A stretch of DNA of 64,000 nt from Hormiphora californensis. Taxonomy: Eukaryota; Ctenophora; Tentaculata; Cydippida; Pleurobrachiidae. The DNA is taken from positions 5,986,145-6,050,144 of the forward strand of contig CM035356.1 of assembly GCA_020137815.1 (NCBI GenBank). Direction: 5' to 3'. Positions 47,901-58,859 of the stretch are shown one piece after another. The notes under the pieces are model-generated. The model did no database searches, was not told the DNA's origin, and was given only the letters and a program-made list of their open reading frames with translations. A program made the position numbers and the translations under genes. The stretch's first letter is position 1, and the number at the start of each line of letters is the position of its first letter.

Positions 47901-50900
47901 TAATGATAGTTCGGTATAATACGATCCGATATCTTAGAAATGTACTGCAGCTGTTAGGCATTGCAGCTGTACTGCGCTGAGACCCTTTCACGTTCGATAG
48001 TCACGCTCAGAACAGCGGAGTGCTAGGAGAGTGGTCAGGCAGGGAGATTCACAATAGAGAATATACTTACTGGACTAAAATGCCAAGTCGATAGAGTGTA
48101 TCACATGTTGTGTTCAATGTCCCCCCATCCGTCCATTTCTTCTGGCCCGGGATCCCTCAACCCCAGATCTCCCATCAGACCATGATACATTCTCTGACCT
48201 AGGCAGTATTATAACTGTTAGCAACTATCCCTTCGATTTCAGTTTTCACTCAGACTCTTCTGAGGAACATTTAGGGTCACGGTGTAATCCATGTCTGTTG
48301 CATGTCTCAGAGAGGCACTCTCTACTCTCCACTCGGAGGAGAGCAAGATCTATAATTTAACTGCCTACCTTCTGTAGCTCTGAATTAGGTTCTTGACCTT
48401 TTGCTCCGAGATACACTGTTTCTCTTTACAGTACCTGTCAACACTAGCAACGTCAACTGAAACGCAATCAATCAGTGTGTCACTATTTAATGTCTCTTCA
48501 ACAATTGGATAAAATGCAGTCTAGCCAGCGGCTCGACTTGCCTCTTAGGCATGGTTAGCGGTAAAGTTACACACTTTTAGCACCAATTTTGGCCATAACT
48601 CAGCCATTTGTTGCAACATCTTTAGGCTCTTCTACAATTGGATTCTGCAGTCTAGCCAGCGGCTCGACTTGCAGTTACCTGTCAGGCATATGGTCCTGTC
48701 AGGGCTATATTCTAAGAAATATCAGTCTAGAATTTTCACTTACTGTAGTGGTCGAGTGGGTTCTGAAACTCGGGACACGGATATCCAAGTTCAGTAAAGT
48801 ATGGTATCAGCTTGTTTCGCTCGCCATGGTAAACAACGTTACCCGCTGACATGAGGGTTATCACATCGAAAAACCGGAACAACTCTGATCTGGAAGTTGT
48901 GTTTCATTAGAAAAATGAATTTATGAAGGAGCAACATGGCTACAAACCTTGGTTGGTGAATGGTTGCTATGACGACAATGTTCTTCCGGGAAAGTTTAGA
49001 GAGGGTGACGATCAGGTTGTAGGCATTGAAACTATCCAGTCCTGTCGTAGGTTCATCGAGTAGCAGAATATCTGCAGAATGGGGTGGTCGGGTTTGGTGT
49101 CTGGTTGAGATTTACGGATTCTGCCTTACGGTCTAAACAGATGCGGTCTCTTGTCTCCGTGCGGGAATCCGTGTATTTATCCGGGCAGACGCACAGATTC
49201 ACATATATCAAGTCGAATTAAAATCATCTCTCTGTGTGCACTTACGGGTAAACTTGATGAGTTGACATGCTATTGATAGTCTCCTTCGCTCGCCTCCACT
49301 GATCCCACGAACCAGCCCATCTCCCACCTTCCTCTCCTTAACATGCATCAGACCCAGCTCATCGAGCACCTCTGATACCTGCAATGATATGTCACTTAAT
49401 GGTTGTCTTCGATCTGTTGATACCTACAATGATATGTCACTGATAGACTGGGTGTCTGATCTGGTCACTGGTGAGCCGTTGGCGTTACTAAAATCACGTG
49501 ATAGTTACGTGATAGTTACGGGAGCTGTTTTGAGCTTGATCTAGTGAAAACCTAAGGAAAACCTAAGTAATGAAATTACTAAGCAATTCGAGCGCAATTA
49601 TAGGGGTGACTTCGTAACCAAAGGAAACCCTTGAATTACCTTGTCAAGTAGGGTCTGCTGGTGGTGAAACGGGTAGGCAAGTTTCGCAACGAAGGTTAGA
49701 GTCTCCTGGACAGTTAGATTTGGTAGCAACCTGTCGTGTTGAATAACATAGGCCAACTTCCGCTGGACTGTATTTGTTGTACACTGCAGACCGTCTATCA
49801 ATATCTGAAGGGTTGATTGCGGTAGCCATAGTAACCATGAATACCATGGCCTGCAAACACTACAGCGTGTGCGGAAGAATGAATTGTTACCTTGCCCGTC
49901 TGCTGTCCCTGACTATCTAGGCGATGTGAGATTGCATCCAGTAGGGTTGTTTTCCCACTCCCACTACCTCCTAGAATCACACTCAACTGTCCGCTCCGTG
50001 CTTGGAAAGACACATCACTTAGGATACACCTTATAGAGAGGATAAAAATATAGTAGTCGATACGCTTTTTATGGTACGTACTACGTAGCTAGTACCTCTT
50101 CTCTCTCCTAGTTAAAGTAACGATCTCTATTTCTCTCTCAACTCCCTTATTTACCCTGTTCTCTCCTAGTTAATGTAACAATCTCTCTATTATTTACCCG
50201 CCTGTCACCCCGATTGTTGGTTGAATATGTCTCTGGAGGGCTGCACGTGACCCGTACAGGAGGGTGTTTTGTGGCTCGTGTTTCCCCGTGGTGAAACTTC
50301 TCATCTCGATAAATGACACCTGTGTGCAGAGATTCTTGTTGTTACCATGGTAACTATTGTGGTGACTTTATGCCTGACCGGGTAGATACTGATATACTGT
50401 TGATACAAGAGCAATTTCATGCTCATATTGAGAATGTTTCTACCTGTAGCTGTCAGGCCAATGAACTTTTCTCGCGTGCTCCTTATTGGAAGAACTGAGA
50501 ATAGGGTCAGGCCAATGCACTGACAAACCTGTAGGGAGGCTGGCAGGTATCGTAGGAACATGTTCTTGACTGGAGCGTGATAGGAAAAGTGGTGGACATC
50601 AACTTGGTGCGTAAAGAAATCATTCTCAAATCCAAATGGTTTTAGATCCTGTAGTGAGAAGATAATGAGATCATAACTAGGATGGTAACTTGAAATTATT
50701 TGTTTTGATCCAACCTTTTTTTACAATTAGTCCGGTGTGCGGCGAGGGTCTAGCAGTGCAAGGCGTTTTCGTTTAATACCTTTCTACGAGTTTTGAATCC
50801 TAGAGTTTTAGCCCGCTTTTCTGTTGCACTGGCGTTACTGGCAGATGATAGAATTCTGCGATGCTTCTTTACAAACCCCCCGGTTTTCTCCTTATCCATT

Positions 50901-53900
50901 TCCGAGCTTCCTCCGACGAGCTATGGAGAAGAAAGTTGTATAACACTGAAAATTAAACGATATTCATTTGCTTGTTTGAAACTAAAGGATCAATGGTTTA
51001 ACAAGCTGGTACGATTGTTGTTTTTTTTTTTTTTTTTTGGGGTCACTTAGCCACACGCTGAGCAAACCTCATACCACCCGGGTATGGGTAACTATGGCGC
51101 TAAGCTCCCCCCTTTCTCGATTTTGATGAAATGGGGGGAACCTATGGCATCAGTCATAATGTCTGTCGAGTTGGGATTGTTCTGGAACAAGGTAACGTTT
51201 TGCCTTTGAGAGAGTCTTGAGTTTGGTTTAGTCTGGAACAAGGTAACATTTTGCCTTTGAGAGTGTCTTGAGCCCAGTTTGTTCTGGAACAAGGTAACGT
51301 TTTGCCTTTGAGGGTGTCTTGAGTTTAGTTTGGTCTGGGACAAGGTAACATTTTGCCTCTGCGTGTAACTTGGAGTTGGTCTGGATCGAGGTAACGTTTT
51401 GCCTTTGCGAGTGGGTCTGTTGGTGGCGCTATAGCTAGCTAAAAAACAGTAAATAAAAATATAAATCAAATCTCTCAATCGCCACATCCACTTTTCAAAC
51501 CCAATGCTACATAATATCATTTAAAATGTGAACACAATAGATGGACCGACAATATGGACAGATTGAACTTACAGCATTTTGATGCATGATTGGTACCGTG
51601 ATGTTGTTGATGATGAGATGAGTGGTGTGTCCACTGTCCATTTTCAGTTGAGATAGAGATAAACGAACACGATCAAACACAGATACGGGGTAAGACAGAT
51701 TGTGACACCACTAGAATGTATAATGTTCTAGAAGACAATGCGGACGGGACACCGGACAGATAAGAAAATTTGTGGGGGGTAATATTGGACAATAATGTAG
51801 CTGTAATTTAGTAATGAGACCAGGCAAGGCTCGAGAGACAGTTCAGTGGTAACTGGGAGGTCATGTGTGATGGAAATGAGAACTAGAGACAGATTTGAGT
51901 TGCATTTTATTGATGAAAATAGCCCTTTTTGGTGTCTGAGACAAGCAAAAGTGAAACGAAATGCAACGGCCCCAATGCAACGTGACGAACATTTCCAGTA
52001 GAGACAAAGATAAACGAAAACGATCAAACACAAATAAGGGGTAGGACAGATTGTAGATCTAATGGAATGTAAGACGTTCTAGAAGACAAGTCGGGTGGGC
52101 CAGATAAGAACATTTTTAATTGTTACACGCGATAAGCGACTTAGTGCACCAAAACACAAGGATTGTCTCTGTAGTGGCGTGTTTCACAAAGTCCTCTAAA
52201 TTGGGAAGGGCCAGGGTGGGGGAGGTGGGTGGGGTGGAGGGGTGGGTGGTGGCTAGTACAAGAAAACTAGCAGGTATTGAGTGCGTTAGAGATCAGATAT
52301 TAGAGGTACTGTGTTGAAAGATACATGAAAGGAGCACTATTTGACAGAATGACTGAACCAAACTAGGCGATACGGTTGTAAAGTGATAGATTTAGGATTA
52401 AAGAGAGACTTAGACGGGTGTATGTCAGTGTAACAGAGCATTCAAAATGAAACAAATATGAAACTGCAAATGTATGAACTGATTGTGAGAGAGTCTGGAG
52501 AATCCCGGCAATTCGTTTATGTCACACATCCGCAAAGTACAAGAAAACTAGCAGGTATTGAGTGCGTTAGAGATCAGATATTAGAGGTACTGTGTTGAAA
52601 GATACATGAAAGGAGCACTATTTGACAGAATGACTGAACCAAACTAGGCGATACGGTTGTAAAGTGATAGATTTAGGATTAAAGAGAGACTTAGACGGGT
52701 GTATGTCAGTGTAACAGAGCATTCAAAATGAAACAAATATGAAACTGCAAATGTATGAACTGATTGTGAGAGAGTCTGGAGAAAACTAGCAGGTATTGAG
52801 TGCGTTAGAGATCAGATATTAGAGGTACTGTGTTGAAAGATACATGAAAGGAGCACTATTTGACAGAATGACTGAACCAAACTAGGCGATACGGTTGTAA
52901 AGTGATAGATTTAGGATTAAAGAGAGACTTAGACGGGTGTATGTCAGTGTAACAGAGCATTCAAAATGAAACAAATATGAAACTGCAAATGTATGAACTG
53001 ATTGTGAGAGAGACTACTGAGACCACAGTTTTGAAGATAGAGACTTGACAAGAAAACGAGCATGTATTGAGTGCGTTAGAGATCAGATATTAGAGGTACT
53101 GTGTTGAAAGATACAGGGAAGGAGCACTATTTGACAGAATGACTGAACCAAACTAGGCGATACGGTTGTAAAGTGATAGATTTAGGATTAAAGAGAGACT
53201 TAGACGGGTGTATGTCAGTGTAACAGAGCATTCAAGATGAAACAAATATGAAACTGCAAATGTATGAACTGATTGTGAGAGAGACTACTGAGACCACAGT
53301 TTTGAAGATAGAGACTTGACAAGAAAACGAGTATGGATTGAGTGCGTTAGAGATCAGATATTAGAGGTACTGTGTTGAAAGATACAGGGAAGGAGCACTA
53401 TTTGACAGAATGACTGAACCAAACTAGGCGATACGGTTGTAAAGTGATAGATTTAGGATTAAAGAGAGACTTAGACGGGTGTATGTCAGTGTAACAGAGC
53501 ATTCAAAATGAAACAAATATGAAACTGCAAATGTATGAACTGATTGTGAGAGAGACTACTGAGACCACAGTTTTGAAGATAGAGACTTGACAAGAAAACG
53601 AGCATGTATTGAGTGCGTTAGAGATCAGATATTAGAGGTACTGTGTTGAAAGATACAGGGAAGGAGCACTATTTGACAGAATGACTGAACCAAACTAGGC
53701 GATACGGTTGTAAAGTGATAGATTTAGGATTAAAGAGAGACTTAGACGGGTGTATGTCAGTGTAACAGAGCATTCAAGATGAAACAAATATGAAACTGCA
53801 AATGTATGAACTGATTGTGAGAGAGTCTGGAGAATCCCGGCAATTCGTTTATGTCACACATCCGCAAAGTACAAGAAAACTAGCAGGTATTGAGTGCGTT

Positions 53901-56099
53901 AGAGATCAGATATTAGAGGTACTGTGTTGAAAGATACATGAAAGGAGCACTATTTGACAGAATGACTGAACCAAACTAGGCGATACGGTTGTAAAGTGAT
54001 AGATTTAGGATTAAAGAGAGACTTAGACGGGTGTATGTCAGTGTAACAGAGCATTCAAAATGAAACAAATATGAAACTGCAAATGTATGAACTGATTGTG
54101 AGAGAGTCTGGAGAATCCCGGCAATTCGTTTATGTCACACATCCGCAAAGTACAAGAAAACTAGCAGGTATTGAGTGCGTTAGAGATCAGATATTAGAGG
54201 TACTGTGTTGAAAGATACATGAAAGGAGCACTATTTGACAGAATGACTGAACCAAACTAGGCGATACGGTTGTAAAGTGATAGATTTAGGATTGTGAGAG
54301 AGTCTGGAGAATCCCGGCAATTCGTTTATGTCACACATCCGCAAAGTTATTCTGTATCCAGAATGCAGAATGATGCTTTTGACAGTTTTAATGCTACTGA
54401 GACCACAGTTTTGAAGATAGAAACTTGAAATTTTGGGAATTATTAGGGGACATAGTGGAGCATTGGCACAAGGAGTATGTTTTGAGACAGAGCAATATTA
54501 TGGACGTGACCTGAGTACAAGAAAACGAGCAGGTATTGAGTGCGTTAGAGATCAGATATTAGAGGTACTGTGTTGAAAGATACATGAAAGGAGCACTATT
54601 TGACAGAATGACTGAACCAAACTAGGCGATACGGTTGTAAAGTGATAGATTTAGGATTAAAGAGAGACTTAGACGGGTGTATGTCAGTGTAACAGAGCAT
54701 TCAAAATGAAACAAATATGAAACTGCAAATGTATGAACTGATTGTGAGAGAGTCTGGAGAATCCCGGCAATTCGTTTATGTCACACATCCGCAAAGTACA
54801 AGAAAACTAGCAGGTATTGAGTGCGTTAGAGATCAGATATTAGAGGTACTGTGTTGAAAGATACATGAAAGGAGCACTATTTGACAGAATGACTGAACCA
54901 AACTAGGCGATACGGTTGTAAAGTGATAGATTTACGATTGTTGTTTTCCTTAATACGAAGTTGTTCACCATGACAGACTAGACTTTATCAATTACCTTGA
55001 CTTGTTTAAGAAGGTTCATACTCTTCCTAAAGAGGGAAGTGGGTCCCTTCAGGAAGGATCCCTCCAGGGAATACATCCTATTCACTGACTTCGGTCTCGC
55101 CTCGTCTTCTTCCGTTAGAGGTGTCTTCACATTGCTCGAACACTGATCCTCGAAATACCTGGAATTGTCATGGTGAATCTTGTGTTTCCATGGTAACCAA
55201 CTGCATGTTTATTACCGGTGTTGTAGATCAAGGGAAGATATGATTGATGACTCGGGGAGATCTCTGATATTCTGCATAATGTCTGAGCGGCAGGGTGTCG
55301 TGGCTACCTGAATAATGAAAAACATCAGACGATCATTAAACCACTGGTTGTTAAACTGGCGAGACGAAATATGGGTTACAAGATAACAACTCGTTTGTAC
55401 AGAAGTTAAGTTATGTTATACTTGTTGAATAAGGGGTTAACAACATTTTATATATGAGAGAGAAAGGGTCATTCAATGACATATCAATATTCAGTACCTT
55501 CTGATAGAGCTCATTGCCCTCGGGTGTTGCATGGAACGGTTTATAGGACACTATATTCAGTCCATTTGCTCCACTATGCATCCTAGTAAAGAGCTCATGA
55601 CTCGGTAACTCTCCCAAATTCGTCATATCAACTTTCCGAGGGATAACAGTGTTTGCTGTTAGTGGTGCCTCAGCATTCCTCAAGTGAAGCCGTTTAACTA
55701 ACGGAACATTATCTCGGTGTTTGAATGAGATGATGTCACTGTTCCGAGGATCACGTGATCCCCGTGGACCCACGGGGGCATCCCGAGGTGCTTCGTATTG
55801 GGGTGTCCCATATGTGGCAGGAGAACTGACATCTGAACCTGAAGAATTAGGGGTTTTCAAATAGAATTAGACGTGGTTCAGTGTCATGTTTTGGGGTAGA
55901 GTATAAACTGCACCATGCCACGACATGTAGCGTTATTCTCTCATCCCTCAAACTAATTCTACTAACTTGGCGTATGGAATTGTGTGTTTATAGGTCCACT
56001 AGCAGCAGCACCAGGGGTGGGTGAAGTTCCTTCCTCAGTAGGCTCATTGGTGAAAATGTAAAGCAGTCGACCCTGAGCGCCAGGGAGAATCTTGACCAT
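44970..56099 (-). CDS. ABCG5-like: ABCG half-transporter, ABCG5-like, 21 exons
   Basis: Exons, all in phase with GT-AG borders: 55967-56099, 55498-55838, 55216-55307, 54996-55158, 51573-51710, 50529-50648, 50198-50319, 49891-50029, 49640-49804, 49246-49378, 48948-49071, 48744-48889, 48369-48456, 48071-48198, 47721-47824, 47485-47580, 47119-47257, 46844-46944, 46657-46741, 45635-45748 and 44970-45141. This gives about 947 residues if one G is added at the C6 run 48121-48126 (plus strand). ATPase domain: Walker [10 protein letters not shown] (about residue 390), Q-loop YVIQHD, signature ISGGERRR, Walker [13 protein letters not shown] and H-loop TIHQPR, followed by [14 protein letters not shown] typical of ABCG5/8. 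Six-helix ABC2 membrane domain at the C terminus (FPTLRDLG, VGSGFIRNFQ). ABCG5-type proteins export sterols as dimers, usually with ABCG8; that substrate is inferred. About 330 N-terminal residues precede the usual start. The ATG at 56099 is the most likely start but not certain. Confidence 0.88.
45867..46591. mobile_element. 725-bp TA-flanked MITE, GGGTAGAAAGGGGTAAAATG ends
   Basis: Terminal inverted repeats of at least 24 bases are flanked by TA (45865-45866, 46592-46593). ACCATTTTACCCCAG repeats recur inside in both orientations (46081-46315). It sits in the ABCG intron between exons 45748 and 46657. Related in design to the element at 25864-26646. Confidence 0.85.
48513..48690. repeat. 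Direct repeat pair, about 50 bp
   Basis: CAGTCTAGCCAGCGGCTCGA occurs at about 48516 and 48650, with similar flanks, inside an ABCG intron. Confidence 0.7.
50449..50524. mobile_element. Short MITE with GTCAGGCCAATG ends
   Basis: GTCAGGCCAATG at the left and GTCAGGCCAATGCACTGAC at the right resemble the elements at 61690-61787 and 63450-63517. The right end finishes within 5 bases of the ABCG donor at 50528. Confidence 0.5.
51178..51420. repeat. 51-bp minisatellite in an ABCG intron
   Basis: Four to five units containing GAACAAGGTAACGTTTTGCC. The period is a multiple of three, so the minus strand has an open frame with a 17-residue repeat ([14 protein letters not shown]). It lies between ABCG exons and is treated as non-coding. 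Confidence 0.8.
52001..52112 (-). pseudogene. Partial duplicate of an ABCG exon
   Basis: Resembles 51651-51770, which is the 5' half of the exon at 51573-51710 plus its upstream intron. On the minus strand it reads [20 protein letters not shown], against [20 protein letters not shown] in the real exon. It follows an acceptor-like CCATTAG in the same phase. The copy loses similarity after EM and no matching donor is seen, so it is probably a dead or cryptic exon. Confidence 0.65.
52262..54945. repeat. 281-bp satellite array in an ABCG intron
   Basis: About ten head-to-tail units. The core is shared (TGAGTGCGTTAGAGATCAGA to GAAACTGCAAATGTATGAAC). Units differ in the linker: AATCCCGGCAATTCGTTTAT in some, ACTACTGAGACCACAGTTTT in others, or a shortened form at 52780. 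One unique interruption lies near 54345-54515. No ORF. Confidence 0.92.
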
Positions 56100-57163
56100 C
56101 AATCCATTAACAGAGCTTTCAAATATGTGTTAGATTTCTATAGTAGGGACGATATTGTAGTGTCATTGAGGGTGGGGGATTTCTAGCAAGCTGCAGTTGA
56201 CGGTTGCTTATAAAGTAGGAGAAGTACTAAAAGAAGATGGAGTATCCTCAGCTGTAAATGGTTCTTACTGAACACATAAAAGCACATAAATAACCCCAAG
56301 CTTTCTCTTGACGCATATTTTTATTCCTAATCCTATGATTAACGATAATTAGTGGTTATATTAATAGTTAACGGAAAAATGGTTAAATCTTTGAGTTAGG
56401 CCATAACGCGATTGCTCAATAACTATTATTATTATTTCTAAGCGAGAGAAGCATAGAAGCATTCCGAGAAGGCAGATCAATGCATTGAAAGAAAGGAAAA
56501 ATACAAAATGAAGGAGGGAGACATACGACGTGTAGATTTGCTTTTGCGGTGCAACAGTGTAAGAAATTGCAATCTTCGTCTTATTCTTTCTCCCTCCCTG
56601 TTTCCCTCTCTCTCTCTCTCACTCACTCTCTCACTCCCTCTCTTCCATTCTCAATTAGTCATGATCTGTGAGATAATGAACACACCTGAGTTTTACACTG
56701 ATCAATTAGTAGAAGAATTGTGAGTTGAACTAGGCGAACTGCATAGAATTATATTCAAAATAGCTGTGAAGTTTGACCTGTTATGGTAAAATGGTGCAAA
56801 AATACAGACACAGACCCATTCGATTAGAGCCGTAGCATTTTCTCTCTTTTTGGGACGCATTTTATCTGTCCTCCCCTTCCCAGTCTCATTATTCCTCATG
56901 TACATGAATCTCCCAGCTGCTACATCATCCCACACATAATTACCACGTCAGCTAATTATTCTCTTCATCTCAATCTCACACGCACACGGCAACTATGCCG
57001 TACAGTTTATGGTACAAACTATAAAAGCGAGTAATATAAACTGCAGATGACATAAAATAAACAAGCTGACTTTGATAAACAATAAACTGAAGAAAGTGGT
57101 AAACTATCTTTTCAACACTGCTTGCATGTACGCTATATAGTAAAACATTGTAGATATATGGTA
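56100..57163. other. 5' flank of the ABCG gene
   Basis: Expected to hold its promoter and 5' UTR. A CT-rich patch lies at 56590-56650. No exon or core promoter element is clear. Confidence 0.4.
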
Positions 57164-57434
57164 AAGTCTGATTTTTAATAATGTGAACGGGGGGCGCGCA
57201 CTTAAATTCACTTAATTCCATTTGCGCGTGCTAAATTCTGTTTCTGACAATCTTAAGACTTGATCCCGGAAGTATTGGAAAGATAATTTTAAGAACTTTT
57301 CAATGCAACCAAGATCAAGTCTTTATCTTATCAGGAGCCAGAGATATGATCGAAACAAGTGTGAAAAAACTTTCCCACGGTGCGTGGGAAAGTTTTTTGC
57401 GCGCCCCCCGTTCGCATTATTAAAAATCGGACTT
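57164..57434. mobile_element. 271-bp TA-flanked MITE with GC-rich subterminal block
   Basis: Inverted ends AAGTCTGATTTTTAATAATG, then GAACGGGGGGCGCGC, match over about 35 bases with two differences and are bordered by TA (57162-57163, 57435-57436). An internal hairpin, AAAAAACTTTCCCACG against CGTGGGAAAGTTTTTT, lies at 57363-57400. Confidence 0.8.
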
Positions 57435-58019
57435 TAGACCGAAGAAGGTGTTGGTCTAGTTTACAACATGTATGTTGTACACAGTAAACAGCTTGCAGCT
57501 TCAGACCGTATATACACACCTAGACAGGCGCTGGTAAGTGTAAGCCATTAAATCTAGTGTCTATACACCGTATATTATTTGACACTCGCGGCAGAGATCA
57601 GGTCATTTCTCTCTCAGGAGAGAGAGGGAGAGATAAGCATAGAGAGAGGGAGAATGAGAGAGACCATGACATTTCATGAAAGCTGCCTTCATAATTCAAG
57701 TTTATACAATTCTCTTTACGACACAAACCAGATCAGCCAACTGCCCACATAATATTAGACTGTCTAGCCACATTTCGTTTTGTACGCGGAGAGAGAGGGT
57801 CGAACAAACAAATTTCAAAATAATACTAACAGCTCAGTATCTCACAACCTCCCCTCAACCAAAATGATACAAAATATGCTCTAGAAATCAATGAATATGT
57901 AACTATTATAACTGTATAATATCAATATTCGTACACTCTCTCTCTCTCTCCCTCACACTCTGCATGGTAATGTTCCGGAGAATTAGAACGATGTTAATTG
58001 GTAGAGTTCAAATGTATTT
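57435..58019. other. Stretch without recognised features
   Basis: Only a short GA-rich patch (57610-57662) and a CT patch (57937-57956) are visible. Confidence 0.5.
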
Positions 58020-58850
58020 AGGTGCCGGCAGGCACCTCCGACCCGAAGAAAACAGCAAAAAACGAAAAAAAGAAAAAAAAATTTTTTGCCCTTGCACAAA
58101 AACCCAAAAATGCCGGCCCTATTAAGAACAAAGGAAGGTCTTTTTTTTGGGGGGGGGGGGGGCCGGGGGGGGGGGCAAAAAACATGTCAACGATTGTGGC
58201 CACACCGTTTGAGATATCGACTTGAAATTTTGTAGGCATGTTCTTGTAGTATTCCTTTGTGTCATGACGTTGGCGGATTTTTGAATTTTTAATTAATTAA
58301 TTAATTATAGGTAATTAAAAATGGTGCAAGGGCACCGTGCCCTTGCACATTGCGTGTTCTGTCCCTTGCACCGCGCCCTTGCACCAAATTCTATTTTCCG
58401 TTCTGCTTAAAATATCGACTTGAAACTTTGTAGGAATGTTCTTCAATCATAAAAGATGATGTTCGAAAAGTGGGAATAGTCAAAATTAATTAATTAGTTA
58501 GTTAGAGCCGTGCAAAAAATGGAATTTGGTGCAAGGGCAGGCAATGTGCAAGGGCAAATGGTGCAAGGGCAGCCCTTGCACCAATTTTATGATCGAACTG
58601 TGTCCACACCGTTTAATATTTTGACACGAAACTTTCTATGCATGTTCTAGTAGCATAACTACGAGTACTAGAAGAGCCGTATGATTAATATATCAATTAG
58701 GTAATTAATTATAGGCAAATTAATCAAAATTTGCCCTTGCACAATTTGTGCAAATTTCCCCTGAACATGTGCCCTTGCACCATTTTGTTTGCCCATGCAC
58801 TAAATTATATTTTCCGTTATGCTTAAAATATCGACTTGAAACTTTCTAGG
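58020..58850 (+). repeat. Diverged tandem units with GTGCAAGGGCA palindromes
   Basis: About four units of roughly 200-260 bases. Each contains a version of ATATCGACTTGAAACTTTGT, then AGG-ATGTTCT, then an AATTAATTAATTA patch, with GTGCAAGGGCA and its complement TGCCCTTGCAC around it. The first unit contains inflated A and G runs. The array ends directly before the ORF1-only element. Confidence 0.7.
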
Positions 58851-58859
58851 TTATGATGA

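Noticed and set aside
51092-51520. 142-codon minus-strand frame with a 17-residue repeat
   Set aside because: Generated by a 51-bp minisatellite in an ABCG intron; the flanking exons join in phase without it.
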